The position numbers were made by a program, and so were the translations under genes. DNA of 64,000 bases. It comes from Pseudidiomarina homiensis. GTDB taxonomy: Bacteria > Pseudomonadota > Gammaproteobacteria > Enterobacterales > Alteromonadaceae. The stretch is from the NCBI RefSeq assembly GCF_003987225.1, contig NZ_PIPX01000001.1:1302001-1366000 (forward strand), in the 5' to 3' direction. Shown here in pieces: positions 46,427 to 56,554 of the stretch (position 1 is the first letter of the stretch; each line of letters opens with the position of its first letter). The notes under the pieces were generated by a model. The model had not been told where the DNA came from, did not search any database, and saw only the letters and a list, made by a program, of their open reading frames with translations.

Positions 46427-46574
46427 GTAGCCCGTAGTTCTACTACGGGGTAGCTACAACCACCGCGCAATGTTCGGGTTTGACCCGTGGTAGCCCGTAG
46501 TTCTACTACGGGGGAGCTACAACCATTCCGCAATGTTCAGATTGGACCCGTGGTAGAACCACGGGGTACAACCG
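46427..46574. repeat. REP cluster 7: three full REPs and one truncated, type B spacers
   Basis: Cores at 46431-46449 and 46494-46512 (both CCCGTAGTTCTACTACGGG) and, inverted, 46547-46565 (standard). Between them ACCCGTGGTAG (46483-46493) is half of an inverted core running straight into the next GTAG head, so one element is truncated by the next. Both spacers are type B. Confidence 0.9.
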
Positions 46575-46596
46575 CGCCGCGGCAACGGCGCAACGG

Positions 46597-46992
46597 TCAT
46601 TCGACCAGCAGGTCGATGATGGCTTCGTTGGCTTCGGGGAATTGGTAGGCTTGCAGGGCGTAGGCGGGCACCCAGCGCCATTCTTGGCCTTCACGCTGGG
46701 CGATGTCGCCGGTAAACGCGATAACGCGCCAGACGTCCAATACGACGCGTTTATCGCCGTAATTATGATGAATCACCGTCAGTGGCGAGGCCGATTGCAC
46801 GACAATGCTGCATTCTTCACGCAACTCCCGCACTAACGCATCATAGACGGTTTCGTCGGCTTCGACTTTACCACCGGGGAATTCCCACTTGTCGCCTTGA
46901 TGCAGGTCTTTGTGACGTTTACTAATGAAGATGTCACCGTCGGCGTTTTCAATGACGCCGACGGCTACATGGACGGGATCAGAGCTTGCCAT
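46597..46992 (-). CDS. mutT: Nudix hydrolase MutT (8-oxo-dGTP diphosphatase)
   Basis: Sanitises 8-oxo-dGTP. It has 131 residues from the ATG at 46990-46992 ([14 protein letters not shown]); the start lies inside the secA end (14-bp overlap), so a longer frame upstream is just secA in another phase. The Nudix box reads [20 protein letters not shown] followed by ECSI: catalytic Glu residues are intact, but the usual Gly near the end is Ser. Position after secA matches many gammaproteobacteria. Confidence 0.92.
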   Translation of the reverse strand: MASSDPVHVAVGVIENADGDIFISKRHKDLHQGDKWEFPGGKVEADETVYDALVRELREECSIVVQSASPLTVIHHNYGDKRVVLDVWRVIAFTGDIAQREGQEWRWVPAYALQAYQFPEANEAIIDLLVE

Positions 46993-49705
46993 GGCAATGC
47001 TTGTATTTTTTCCCTGAACCACAAGGGCATGGTTCGTTACGGCCAACCCGTGCACCAGCCGCTGCGGCAGCGCCCGCCGCTGGACCACTGGCTGCAGCCT
47101 CACCGGCACCGCTGGTGCTGGAACTTTCGTGCTGGAACTGCTGACGTTGCGCCAAGCGTTCTGCTTGCTCACGACGTTTCTGCTCAACCGCTTCAACGTC
47201 TTCTTCGGCGCGCACTCGAACTTTACTCAGCACCGTCACCACGTCGAGTTTCAAGGCTTCAAGCATATCGGCAAACAACTCGAAGGCTTCGCGCTTGTAC
47301 TCTTGTTTCGGGTTTTTCTGCGCATAACTACGCAAGTTAATACCCTGACGCAAATGATCCATCGCCGCCAAGTGCTCTTTCCAGTGACGATCCAAACTTT
47401 GCAGCATGATCGCTTTTTCAAACTGGCGTAACACCTCAACACCCACTTGCTGTTCTTTCGCTTCGTAAGCTTTCTCAAGCTCTTCGATAATCTTCTCGCG
47501 TAGAATTTCTTCGTGCAGCTTGTCGTCTTCATCCAACCATTGCTGAATCGGCAACGGCAGGTCAAAGTCTAAACGCAAGCGCTCTTCAAGCCCTTCGACG
47601 TTCCACATTTCTTCCAGTGATTGCGGCGGAATGTACTCGCTAATCACCTGCTCCATCACGTCACTGCGAATAACTTTGATGGTCTCCGAAATATCGCCTT
47701 CATCGAGCAACTCATTACGTTGCTCATACACCACTTTACGTTGGTCGTTGGCAACATCATCGTACTCAAGCAAGGCTTTACGTACGTCGAAGTTACGTCC
47801 TTCAACTTTACGCTGGGCATTTTCGATCGCACGGGTCACCCAAGGATGCTCAATCGCTTCACCACGCTGCATGCCAAGGCGCTTCATCAGGCCAGCCATG
47901 CGCTCAGAGGCGAAAATACGCATCAAGCTATCTTCCAGTGACAAGTAAAAACGTGACGAACCTGGATCACCTTGACGCCCTGAACGACCGCGCAGCTGGT
48001 TATCAATACGGCGTGATTCATGACGCTCGGTACCAATAATGTGCAAACCGCCCGCTTCGACCACCGCATCGTGGCGCTTCTGCCACTCTTGCTTCACTTT
48101 TTCGATTTGTTCTGGGGTTGGGTCTTGCATGCCCGCGATCTCGGACTGCAAGTTACCGCCCAAGACGATATCGGTACCACGACCGGCCATGTTGGTCGCG
48201 ATGGTCACCGCACCAGGTAAGCCGGCTTGCGCGACAATGTCAGCCTCTTTGGCGTGGAACTTCGCGTTCAAAACATTGTGCGGGATTTTTTTCTTCTTCA
48301 AGAAATTCGACAGCAACTCTGAGCTTTCGATAGAAATCGTACCGACCAGCACGGGTTGTTTCTTGGCACGACATTCTTCGATGTCCGCCACAATCGCTTC
48401 GTATTTTTCTTCGGCAGTGATGTAAATCAAGTCCGGACGGTCGTCACGGATCATCGGCCGGTTGGTTGGGATCACCACGGTTTCCAAGCCATAAATCGAC
48501 TGGAACTCAAACGCCTCGGTGTCCGCAGTACCGGTCATGCCCGCCAGTTTGTTGTACAAACGGAAGTAATTCTGGAAGGTAATCGACGCTAAGGTTTGGT
48601 TTTCGTTCTGAATATTGACGCCTTCTTTGGCTTCCATCGCTTGGTGCAAGCCTTCTGACCAACGACGGCCTTCCATGGTACGGCCCGTGTGCTCGTCAAC
48701 GATAACGATTTGGTCGTCTTTAACAATGTAATCGACGTCTTTGGTGAACAAGTGATGCGCACGCAAAGCGGCGTTCACGTGGTGCAGCAAGGCGATGTTC
48801 GATGCTGAGTACAATGATTCCTCTTCACCGAGCATGCCACGTTCTTTCAAAATCGCTTCAACGTGCTCTTGACCGTTTTCGGTCAAATGCAGCTGTTTCG
48901 CTTTTTCATCAATGGTGAAGTCGCCTTCGCCACGCTTTTCTTCGGTGTCTTCTTCATCGGCGCGGGTTAATAGCGGCACGATTTCATTCATTTTCATGTA
49001 CAGCTCAGAGCTGTCTTCAGCGGCACCCGAGATAATCAACGGCGTACGCGCTTCGTCGATCAAAATCGAGTCGACCTCATCCACAATCGCGTAGTTAAGC
49101 TTCTTCTGCACGCGTTCTTTGGGCGAGAACGCCATGTTGTCGCGCAGGTAGTCAAAACCAAATTCGTTGTTAGTACCGTAAGTGATGTCGGCAGCATAAG
49201 CAGCCTGCTTGTCTTGGTGCGACATACCCGGAATATTAAACGCCACAGTCATATCTAGGAATTCAAACAGTGGGCGGTTGGTTTCGGCATCACGACGCGC
49301 AAGGTAGTCGTTCACGGTCACGATGTGCACGCCGTTACCGGTCAGCGCATTCAAATAAGCGGACAAAGTCGCAGTGAGGGTTTTACCTTCACCGGTACGC
49401 ATCTCGGCGATGCGGTTGTCGTTCAGGATCATACCGCCAACCAACTGCACGTCGAAGTGGCGCATGTTAAACACCCGCTTACTCGCTTCACGTACGGTGG
49501 CGAAGGCTTCAACTAAGATGTCATCAAGGCTTTGACCGTCGGCGAGGCGTTTTTTGAATTCAGCGGTTTTTTGTTTGAGTTCGCTATCGATGAGGGCTTC
49601 AAATTCTGGCTCGAGGGCGTTGATGGCCGCGACCTTCTTTTGTAGTCCCTTGAGAATACGGTCGTTGCGACTACCAAACACTTTGCGGAATAGACTACCT
49701 AACAT
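46979..49705 (-). CDS. secA: Preprotein translocase ATPase SecA
   Basis: Motor of the Sec pathway, 908 residues, full length. Walker A is MRTGEGKT (about residue 103), the DEAD motif region is [16 protein letters not shown], and the helicase motif region [11 protein letters not shown] and [12 protein letters not shown] are intact. The C-terminal zinc finger is [17 protein letters not shown] after an Ala/Gly-rich linker. mutT overlaps its 3' end. Confidence 0.98.
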   Translation of the reverse strand: MLGSLFRKVFGSRNDRILKGLQKKVAAINALEPEFEALIDSELKQKTAEFKKRLADGQSLDDILVEAFATVREASKRVFNMRHFDVQLVGGMILNDNRIAEMRTGEGKTLTATLSAYLNALTGNGVHIVTVNDYLARRDAETNRPLFEFLDMTVAFNIPGMSHQDKQAAYAADITYGTNNEFGFDYLRDNMAFSPKERVQKKLNYAIVDEVDSILIDEARTPLIISGAAEDSSELYMKMNEIVPLLTRADEEDTEEKRGEGDFTIDEKAKQLHLTENGQEHVEAILKERGMLGEEESLYSASNIALLHHVNAALRAHHLFTKDVDYIVKDDQIVIVDEHTGRTMEGRRWSEGLHQAMEAKEGVNIQNENQTLASITFQNYFRLYNKLAGMTGTADTEAFEFQSIYGLETVVIPTNRPMIRDDRPDLIYITAEEKYEAIVADIEECRAKKQPVLVGTISIESSELLSNFLKKKKIPHNVLNAKFHAKEADIVAQAGLPGAVTIATNMAGRGTDIVLGGNLQSEIAGMQDPTPEQIEKVKQEWQKRHDAVVEAGGLHIIGTERHESRRIDNQLRGRSGRQGDPGSSRFYLSLEDSLMRIFASERMAGLMKRLGMQRGEAIEHPWVTRAIENAQRKVEGRNFDVRKALLEYDDVANDQRKVVYEQRNELLDEGDISETIKVIRSDVMEQVISEYIPPQSLEEMWNVEGLEERLRLDFDLPLPIQQWLDEDDKLHEEILREKIIEELEKAYEAKEQQVGVEVLRQFEKAIMLQSLDRHWKEHLAAMDHLRQGINLRSYAQKNPKQEYKREAFELFADMLEALKLDVVTVLSKVRVRAEEDVEAVEQKRREQAERLAQRQQFQHESSSTSGAGEAAASGPAAGAAAAAGARVGRNEPCPCGSGKKYKHCHGKL

Positions 49706-49744
49706 GTGATTCTATGATCCTGTGGTTAAAATGACTGTGGGCGC

Positions 49745-50680
49745 TTAACGCGCCTCACGATAAACATAATTACTCGGGTCAATGTGGCGCTCATTGCGCA
49801 ACACTTCATAATGCACGTGTGGGCCAGTTGAACGCCCAGTACTACCTAATTTGGCGATTTCTTGCCCGCGGGTGACCACGTCACCTTCTTTGACGAGGAG
49901 CTCGGCGCAATGGCCATAACGGGTTTTCAAGCCGCCACCATGGTCAATTTCGACCAGTTTGCCGTAACCGTAACGCTCGCCAGACCAGGTCACTACGCCT
50001 GCACCGGTGGCGTAAACGCCAGCATCTTCAGCTAAATTCGCGAAATCGATGCCATTGTGCATGGTGGGTGTGCCGTTAAACGGGTCTTTGCGCACGCCGT
50101 AATGCGAGCTCAGCCAGCCACCTTCAACCGGACGTCCAGCGACAAAACTCTCTGCAGAGATATGATGCCGCATCAGCACAGATTCAAGGGTGGTTAACTG
50201 ATTTTGTTTGTCTTCGAGCTCGCCTATAAGGCGCTCGAGATCGGTCATAACGTCGGCAGCGGGAATACTTGGGGCATCTAAAATCGATGCTTCAGGACCA
50301 CCCATGGCAAGCCGTTGTTGGCTGTCGTCGTTAAGATCGGTCATGTCGATTTCGGCGGTCGCCGCAAGACGTTCGCCGATCACATCAAGACGTCGTAACT
50401 TGGCACGCATTTCGCCCATTTGCATGGTCATTGCTGCCAGTTTCTTTTCGGTGTCGGCTTTTATTTGCTGGACCACTTCAGACTGCGCGGCTAATGCTAG
50501 TTGCTCAGCACTGATGCGGCTGCGCACGTCTTCGCTGCTCAAGCCACTCCAGTTTTGCCAAGGTTGGAACAGCGCCAACAGCGCTAAGCTCGCAACGCCT
50601 GCTAGCGAGAGCAGACGACGGCGGCTTAGACGCACACCAAATTTCACTTTGGTGCCTCTGTAGAAGACTGTTAAACTCAT
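49745..50680 (-). CDS. M23-family (LytM-like) peptidoglycan peptidase, membrane-anchored
   Basis: It has 311 residues from the ATG at 50678-50680 (MSLTVFYRGTKVKFGV). One TM segment near residues 25-42 (LLSLAGVASLALLALF) is followed by a coiled-coil region (about 55-180) and a C-terminal M23 domain with HNGIDFA, GHCAELLVKEGD and HVHYEVL, so the zinc ligands are intact and the enzyme is probably active or an amidase regulator. It is located between lpxC and secA, as is common in gammaproteobacteria. The start codons of this gene and the DUF721 gene are only ~35 bp apart and divergent. Confidence 0.9.
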   Translation of the reverse strand: MSLTVFYRGTKVKFGVRLSRRRLLSLAGVASLALLALFQPWQNWSGLSSEDVRSRISAEQLALAAQSEVVQQIKADTEKKLAAMTMQMGEMRAKLRRLDVIGERLAATAEIDMTDLNDDSQQRLAMGGPEASILDAPSIPAADVMTDLERLIGELEDKQNQLTTLESVLMRHHISAESFVAGRPVEGGWLSSHYGVRKDPFNGTPTMHNGIDFANLAEDAGVYATGAGVVTWSGERYGYGKLVEIDHGGGLKTRYGHCAELLVKEGDVVTRGQEIAKLGSTGRSTGPHVHYEVLRNERHIDPSNYVYREAR

Positions 50681-50715
50681 GCAACCTCTCGTTGCTTGCA
50701 AATAAAGATAAGACG

Positions 50716-51180
50716 ATGCCGCGTAAGCGCCCAAAACAACTTGATCAGCTGCTAGGCAGCCAACGCTTGCAGCAATTTGCTGACTTTACCGAGCAACACC
50801 AGCGCTGGCAACAGCTAATGCGCGACTGTTTCGCGGAACAGTCGTTGAGCGAGCTTGTGCCCCACTGTGAGGTGATTGCGGTTAGCGCACCGTCGTTAAT
50901 TATTAAGGTTTCATCGGCTGCGATCGGGCAGCGGATAAAAACCGCACAAGGGCGCATTATAACGTATTTTCAATGTCATGCTACGCCTGCGGTCACGCAG
51001 TTGGAAATTAGGGTGCGTCCGACGCGTCAAGTCAGCACTACGCCTGCGCCGCAGCCTGCGGAAAAACCTACAAAAAATGAGTCTGAGACGGTCAAGAAAT
51101 TACGCGAACAGGCGGCGATGTGTGAAGAACCGTTGCGCTCGCAGCTTTTAGCATTGGCGGATAAGTACGATCTGTCGTGA
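50716..51180 (+). CDS. dciA: DUF721 protein, DciA-like
   Basis: It has 154 residues from the ATG at 50716 (MPRKRPKQLDQLL); an upstream TTG would add eight residues. The DUF721 N-terminal domain (about 1-100) includes LSELVPHCEVIAVSAPSLIIKV, followed by a Pro-rich linker and a short helical C-terminus (KKLREQAAMCEEPLRSQLLALADKY). DciA is the widespread bacterial factor thought to help load the DnaB helicase where DnaC is absent; this placement near secA/lpxC is typical of gammaproteobacterial members. The DciA role is inferred. Confidence 0.8.
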   Translation: MPRKRPKQLDQLLGSQRLQQFADFTEQHQRWQQLMRDCFAEQSLSELVPHCEVIAVSAPSLIIKVSSAAIGQRIKTAQGRIITYFQCHATPAVTQLEIRVRPTRQVSTTPAPQPAEKPTKNESETVKKLREQAAMCEEPLRSQLLALADKYDLS

Positions 51181-51183
51181 ATG

Positions 51184-51266
51184 GGTAGCCCGTGGTTCTA
51201 CCACGGGTCCAACCCGAACATTTCAAAATGGTTGTAGCTTCCCCCGTGGTAGAACCACGGGCTACT
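51184..51266. repeat. BIME 8 between dciA and lpxC, type B spacer inverted
   Basis: Inverted REP cores at 51189-51207 and 51243-51261 with GTAG heads, starting three bases after the dciA stop and ending 8 bp before the lpxC stop. No other terminator is visible between these convergent genes. Confidence 0.92.
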
Positions 51267-51273
51267 CCATTTT

Positions 51274-52188
51274 TCACGCCACGACTGGGCTGGCGAAGGC
51301 GATGGGGGATTCGGCGGCAGCGTCTTCGAAGGTGACGAATTCCCACGCTTCTTGATTCTGCAGCACGGCGCGCAACAGCTGATTGTTCAGCGAGTGACCC
51401 GATTTAAACGCGCGCAAGTGGCCTAGAATGGCATGTCCACCCATGTAGAGGTCACCTACGGCATCCAAAATCTTGTGTTTCACGAACTCATCGTCGTAAC
51501 GCAAGCCGTCACTATTCAAGATACGGAACTCGTCCAACACCACCGCGTTATCGAAGCTACCACCTAACGCCAAGTTGTTGGCACGTAGGAATTCGATATC
51601 CTTCATGAAACCAAAGGTACGCGCACGGCTAATGTCTTTCAAAAAGCTCTGCGTACTAAAGTCCATGCTGACCACTTGGTTGGTGTCAGCAATCGCCGGA
51701 TGGTCGAAGTCGATGGCAAAATCAATGCGGAAGCCATCGTGGGGTAGTAGTTCCGCCCATTTGTCATCTTCTTCGACACGTATCGCTTGTTTAATGCGGA
51801 TAAACTTTTTCGCTGCGCCTTGTTCCTCGATGCCCGCATTCTGTAGCAGGTAAATAAAAGGATGCGAGCTACCGTCCATGATTGGAATCTCATGGCTGTT
51901 TACTTCAATAATGAGGTTGTCGATGCCCATGGCTGCAACTGCAGCAAGCAAATGCTCTACAGTCGACACACGAACATTGTCATCGTTGATCAAACACGTA
52001 CACATGCGGGTATCGCGCACCAACTCAGCGTCGGCACGAATATCAACCGCAGGTTTCAGATCGACACGGCGAAACACCAGACCGGTATTTACCGGTGCCG
52101 GGCGCAGCGTCAATTGAACCTTATTGCCTTTATGCAGACCCACACCTGTGGTCGCAATCGGCTGTTTAATTGTGCGTTGTTTCATCAT
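51274..52188 (-). CDS. lpxC: UDP-3-O-acyl-N-acetylglucosamine deacetylase
   Basis: Committed, zinc-dependent step of lipid A synthesis. It has 304 residues starting [21 protein letters not shown]. Zinc ligands are in STVEHLLAA and [14 protein letters not shown], and the tunnel region DGSSHPF is conserved. It lies after ftsZ with a 144-bp gap that must hold its promoter, the standard end of the division cluster. Confidence 0.98.
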   Translation of the reverse strand: MMKQRTIKQPIATTGVGLHKGNKVQLTLRPAPVNTGLVFRRVDLKPAVDIRADAELVRDTRMCTCLINDDNVRVSTVEHLLAAVAAMGIDNLIIEVNSHEIPIMDGSSHPFIYLLQNAGIEEQGAAKKFIRIKQAIRVEEDDKWAELLPHDGFRIDFAIDFDHPAIADTNQVVSMDFSTQSFLKDISRARTFGFMKDIEFLRANNLALGGSFDNAVVLDEFRILNSDGLRYDDEFVKHKILDAVGDLYMGGHAILGHLRAFKSGHSLNNQLLRAVLQNQEAWEFVTFEDAAAESPIAFASPVVA

Positions 52189-52332
52189 TCGATTTCGTTC
52201 TCACTATCTCGTCTGACCAGTTAAAGGCGCAATAGTTTACCGAAAATCCGTAAATTTCGCAATTCTAGCTGCGTATTTACGAATAATTTACCGGCGATTG
52301 TTCCAATCGATCACTTCTATTAAAACAACCTA

Positions 52333-53547
52333 TTAGTCCACTTGGCGGCGTAAAAACGCTGGAATATCCAAGTAGTCCATGTCTTTATTGCCTTGCGCTT
52401 GTGGCTTGGCTGCAGGCTTTTCAGCTTGCGCTTCGTACTCTTCTTGCTCCACTTCATCGATCTCAGTGTCGAGTACACGGGCGGTTGCTGCACTTGCGCC
52501 ATAACCTGCGCTACGACCACTGTAGGCCTGTTCACGCGGCTTCTCGCGACCGTTATTAACCAATGAGATGTCCGGCTTACGTTCTGCGCCAATACCTGTG
52601 GCAACCACGGTAACACGCATTTCTTCAGACATTTCAGGATCGATAACCGTACCAACAATCACCGTTGCGTTTTCAGCAGCGAAGGCCTTCACTGTGCTGC
52701 CCACAGTTTCGAACTCATCAATGCTCATATCAAGACCAGCGGTAATATTGACCAATACGCCACGTGCACCAGAAAGATCGATATCTTCCAGCAGTGGACT
52801 GTTGATCGCCATTTCAGCTGCTTCTTGCGCACGCTCTTCACCACGCGCGACACCGGTACCCATCATTGCCGTACCCATCTCACGCATAACTGCACGTACG
52901 TCAGCAAAGTCGACGTTGATTAAACCAGTACGCGTAATCAAGTCCGCAATACCTTGGACCGCACCTAACAAGACATTGTTCGCTGCGCTGAAGGCATCCA
53001 GCAAGCTGGTACCCTTACCAAGCACTTTAAGCAACTTCTCGTTTGGAATCGTGATCAACGAGTCTACGTAACGCGCTAGCTGCGCGATACCTTCGTCTGC
53101 CACCGCCATACGCTTACGACCTTCGAATGGGAACGGCTTGGTCACGACTGCCACGGTCAAAATGCCGAGCTCACGTGCCACTTCGGCAACCACCGGCGCG
53201 GCACCAGTACCGGTACCACCGCCCATACCTGCGGCGATAAAGATCATGTCAGCACCTTCCAAGTGCTTCTTGATCTCTTCACGAGACTCTTCGGCTGCTT
53301 GGCGCCCTACTTCTGGGTTCGCGCCAGCACCAAGACCTTTGGTGATATCGTCGCCCAGTTGAATGGTCACGTGCGCACCATGATTACGCAACGACTGCGC
53401 ATCGGTGTTCGCGGCCAAGAACTGCACGCCTTCAATGGATTCACTGATCATGTGTTTCACGGCGTTACCGCCGCCACCACCAACACCGATCACTTTAATG
53501 ACTGCATCGCTGTCAAAATTGTCGAGTACTTCGAATACTTCAGACAT
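52333..53547 (-). CDS. ftsZ: Cell division GTPase FtsZ
   Basis: Forms the Z-ring. It has 404 residues. The tubulin signature GGGTGTGA is at about residue 107, with the T7 synergy loop in VDFADVRAVM. A variable Ala/Gln/Glu-rich linker (320-388) ends in the conserved C-terminal peptide YLDIPAFLRRQ, the docking site for FtsA, ZipA and ZapD (zapD is in this window). It is separated from ftsA by 64 bp. Confidence 0.98.
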   Translation of the reverse strand: MSEVFEVLDNFDSDAVIKVIGVGGGGGNAVKHMISESIEGVQFLAANTDAQSLRNHGAHVTIQLGDDITKGLGAGANPEVGRQAAEESREEIKKHLEGADMIFIAAGMGGGTGTGAAPVVAEVARELGILTVAVVTKPFPFEGRKRMAVADEGIAQLARYVDSLITIPNEKLLKVLGKGTSLLDAFSAANNVLLGAVQGIADLITRTGLINVDFADVRAVMREMGTAMMGTGVARGEERAQEAAEMAINSPLLEDIDLSGARGVLVNITAGLDMSIDEFETVGSTVKAFAAENATVIVGTVIDPEMSEEMRVTVVATGIGAERKPDISLVNNGREKPREQAYSGRSAGYGASAATARVLDTEIDEVEQEEYEAQAEKPAAKPQAQGNKDMDYLDIPAFLRRQVD

Positions 53548-53611
53548 GTTGTTTCTCCTTTTACCTGCTTAGTGTACTACCCCAAAATAAATTTCCAAAG
53601 TGTTGTTTTTA

Positions 53612-54844
53612 TTAAAATTCACCTTTAAACCAGCCTTGCACGCGTTTCCACATTCCGATGACGTTATTATCCCGTCCATCGTCCTGGCGCGCTTGCAAGT
53701 CTTGTTGGCCGTAACGGAGCAAACCGACGGCCGTGGCGTACGTTGGATCTTGCACATAGTCACTGAGACCTTGCATGCCCAACGGTTCGCCTAAGCGCAC
53801 GGGCATCTGAAATATTTCTTCGGCAAATTCAATCGCGCCTTCCATGCGACCACAGCCACCGGTTAACACGATGCCTGCAGCAATTTGCTCATCCAACCCG
53901 CTTTGTTTAATCTCGTCACGAATGAGCTCGAACAGCTCGCCGTAACGCGGTTCTACCACTTCTGCCAAAATATGCCGTTGCATCACCCGCGACGGACGCC
54001 CGCCCACCGACGGTACTTCGATGTTGTCGTCTTTGCTCACGAGCTGGCAAAGCGCACACGCATATTTTGTTTTAATTTCTTCAGCATGATTCAGCGGTGT
54101 GCGGAAAATCTTCGCAATATCGCTGGTCACTTGGTTACCCGCTGCCGGAATCACCGCGGTGTGACGCAACACGCCACCGGTGTAGATGCAAATGTCGATG
54201 GTGCCAGCGCCCATGTCGACCAAAGCCACACCAAGATCTTTTTCGTCGTCAGTAAGCACTGAATAACTCGACGCTAACGCCGAGAAAATCAATCGATCGA
54301 CACTTAAACCACAGCGCTCAACTGCCTTCTCAATGTTCTTCGCCATGTCATTGGCGCAGGTCACGATGTGTACTTTTGATTCCATGCGCACGCCGGACAT
54401 GCCAATCGGGCTCTTAATACTCTCTTGCGAGTCGATCACAAACTCTTGCGGTAACACGTGCAAAATGCGGCGTTCTTGCGCAATCGGTACTGATTTCGCC
54501 GCATGGATCACGCTATCAACATCGTCTTGCGTCACCTCGGCTTCATTAATCGGCACCATGCCACTCTCGTTTTGGCAGGCAATGTGGCGACCTGAAATGT
54601 TCAAGTACACCGACGCAATGCGACAGTCTGCCATCAACTCGGCTTCTTCTACCGCCCGTTGAATCGACTGCACGACCAGGTTCAGGTCATTCACCCCGCC
54701 TTTGTCCATGCCACGGGCTGCCGCAGCGCCCACGCCAATCACGCTAATTTCACCGTCAGGCATGACTTCGCCAATAAGCGCTACGATCTTACTCGTGCCT
54801 ATATCTAAACCAACGACCATGTTCCGTTCTGTTGCTTTTGACAT
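53612..54844 (-). CDS. ftsA: Cell division protein FtsA
   Basis: Actin-like membrane tether of FtsZ, 410 residues. N-terminal phosphate loop GLDIGTSKIVALIGE, adenosine motif region TGGCGRMEGAIEFAEEIF, and an amphipathic C-terminal helix (MWKRVQGWFKGEF) for membrane attachment. It is 5 bp downstream of ftsQ. Confidence 0.97.
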   Translation of the reverse strand: MSKATERNMVVGLDIGTSKIVALIGEVMPDGEISVIGVGAAAARGMDKGGVNDLNLVVQSIQRAVEEAELMADCRIASVYLNISGRHIACQNESGMVPINEAEVTQDDVDSVIHAAKSVPIAQERRILHVLPQEFVIDSQESIKSPIGMSGVRMESKVHIVTCANDMAKNIEKAVERCGLSVDRLIFSALASSYSVLTDDEKDLGVALVDMGAGTIDICIYTGGVLRHTAVIPAAGNQVTSDIAKIFRTPLNHAEEIKTKYACALCQLVSKDDNIEVPSVGGRPSRVMQRHILAEVVEPRYGELFELIRDEIKQSGLDEQIAAGIVLTGGCGRMEGAIEFAEEIFQMPVRLGEPLGMQGLSDYVQDPTYATAVGLLRYGQQDLQARQDDGRDNNVIGMWKRVQGWFKGEF

Positions 54845-54849
54845 GCCTT

Positions 54850-55620
54850 TTAACTCTCTTGTTTTTCGTTCTTATTTGGTTCTTTCCAACGCACTGCTAC
54901 ACCTGTGTCGTAGCGCAAGTCGATGGCATCAATTGGCGCGTCCTTGTGCGCTTCGAGCTCTGGATACACATCAATAAAGCGTTGTATCCGTTCCAACAAT
55001 GCTTCGCGGCCTAGCCGTAGCATCGTTCCTTGCGCTAATGCCAACTCCACCGAAAAGCGTTCGCTTAACTCCAGTTGCGCAATGCTAAACCCGTTCAACT
55101 GCAATAACTCGTTTAGCTGGCGGTAGTGCTTTACTGCCTCTGCCACCGCATGGTCAGGTCCCGCAAGGTAGGGCAACCCGCCCTCAAGTCCTGACTTATC
55201 GGCGTAAAACACTTCGCCGGCTTGGTTGAGCAAGGCGTCGTCACGCTGGTTAGCATTCCAATGCGCCAGTGGCACTTGCTCGACCACAAATACTTTTAAA
55301 ATATCGGGCCACTCCTTGCGCACCGAGGCCTTCTCGACCCAGGGCATGGCCTCAACCTCTGCCCGCAATTCGTTCACATCCGCCGAAAAGAAGCTGCCTA
55401 ACGGCACGCCATTTTCGGCAATCAATGCGTCACGCACATCGGCGGCGGTCACATAGCGCAAATCACCCTGCACGACCAACCGCTTGAGCGGTACTTCTTG
55501 GGCATCCATGGCGGTGTAATACAACCAACCGATCCCAACAAACGTGCCCGCCACAACAATCAAAAAGAACGTTAGGCCCGACCAAAATTGCCAACTTAAA
55601 GCACGTGCCTGGTCCGCCAT
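54850..55620 (-). CDS. ftsQ: Cell division protein FtsQ
   Basis: Bitopic divisome scaffold, 256 residues from the ATG at 55618-55620 (MADQARALSWQFW), one base after the ddl stop; a longer frame would extend into ddl. One TM helix (about 14-36) precedes a POTRA domain (VPLKRLVVQGDLRYVTAADV) and the beta domain with WVEKASVRKEWPDILKVFV. Order ddl-ftsQ-ftsA-ftsZ is standard. Confidence 0.95.
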   Translation of the reverse strand: MADQARALSWQFWSGLTFFLIVVAGTFVGIGWLYYTAMDAQEVPLKRLVVQGDLRYVTAADVRDALIAENGVPLGSFFSADVNELRAEVEAMPWVEKASVRKEWPDILKVFVVEQVPLAHWNANQRDDALLNQAGEVFYADKSGLEGGLPYLAGPDHAVAEAVKHYRQLNELLQLNGFSIAQLELSERFSVELALAQGTMLRLGREALLERIQRFIDVYPELEAHKDAPIDAIDLRYDTGVAVRWKEPNKNEKQES

Positions 55621-55621
55621 A

Positions 55622-56554
55622 CTACTTCTCACTATGGTGCAGTATCTCAACCACCAACTGCTCGAAGCTCATACCTGCTGCTTTGGCTGCCATTGGCACC
55701 AAACTTTTTTCAGTCATGCCCGGCACCATGTTGGCTTCAAGCAAGCGATAGTTGCCTTGCTTGTCGCACATCACGTCAATGCGTCCCCAGCCCTTACCAC
55801 TGAGACAACGAAACGCTGACTCAGCGAGTTGGCGTAAGGCCTGTTCTTCGACTTCTGACAACCCAGCTGGGCAGTGATACTGCGTGTCACTCGCTTGATA
55901 CTTGGCGTCATAGTCATAAAACTCATGGGTGGTTTCCAACCGTATGGTTGGTAACGCACGCTCGCCTAAAATCGCGATAGTGTACTCAGGGCCGCTCAAC
56001 CAGCTTTCGAGCAATGCTTCTTCATCAAACTTGTGTGCCAACGCTACTGATTTTTCGAGCGCTGCGGCGGAATCCGCTGAACTCATACCAATACTCGAGC
56101 CCTCTTGCGCCGGCTTGACCATGACTTTGCCACCTAACTCGGCCAGCAACTTGTCGTAAGCCAACTGTTCGCCTCGATGGACCACTACACTGCGTGCAAC
56201 CGGTAAACCAGCCGCTTGCCAAATTTGCTTGGTTTTTACCTTATCCATCGCTAACGCGCACGCTAACACGCCACTTCCGGTGTACGGAACACCCAAGTAA
56301 TGCAAAGCACCTTGAATCGTGCCATCTTCACCGCCGCGACCATGCAAGACATTGAACGCCCGCTGAAAACCTTGTTCTTTTAATTCCGCCAACGGGTTAT
56401 GCGCTGGGTCAAACGGATGTGCATCGACACCCGCATTCCGCAATGCCTTGGTTACCGCTTGGCCCGAGCGCAGCGATACTTCACGCTCAGCAGAGTCACC
56501 ACCGAGGAGCACCGCTACTTTGCCAAAGGCTTTAACGTTCACTGCATCACTCAT
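55622..56554 (-). CDS. ddlB: D-alanine-D-alanine ligase
   Basis: ATP-grasp ligase that makes D-Ala-D-Ala for MurF. It has 310 residues. [19 protein letters not shown] and [15 protein letters not shown] are the family signatures, [15 protein letters not shown] holds the ATP site, and [17 protein letters not shown] is the C-terminal metal/substrate loop. It overlaps the murC stop by four bases (ATGA). Confidence 0.97.
   Translation of the reverse strand: MSDAVNVKAFGKVAVLLGGDSAEREVSLRSGQAVTKALRNAGVDAHPFDPAHNPLAELKEQGFQRAFNVLHGRGGEDGTIQGALHYLGVPYTGSGVLACALAMDKVKTKQIWQAAGLPVARSVVVHRGEQLAYDKLLAELGGKVMVKPAQEGSSIGMSSADSAAALEKSVALAHKFDEEALLESWLSGPEYTIAILGERALPTIRLETTHEFYDYDAKYQASDTQYHCPAGLSEVEEQALRQLAESAFRCLSGKGWGRIDVMCDKQGNYRLLEANMVPGMTEKSLVPMAAKAAGMSFEQLVVEILHHSEK

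Noticed and set aside
46993-47196. A 199-residue MutT fusion
   Set aside because: The extra residues are secA read in another frame; MutT homology begins at the ATG overlapping the secA stop.
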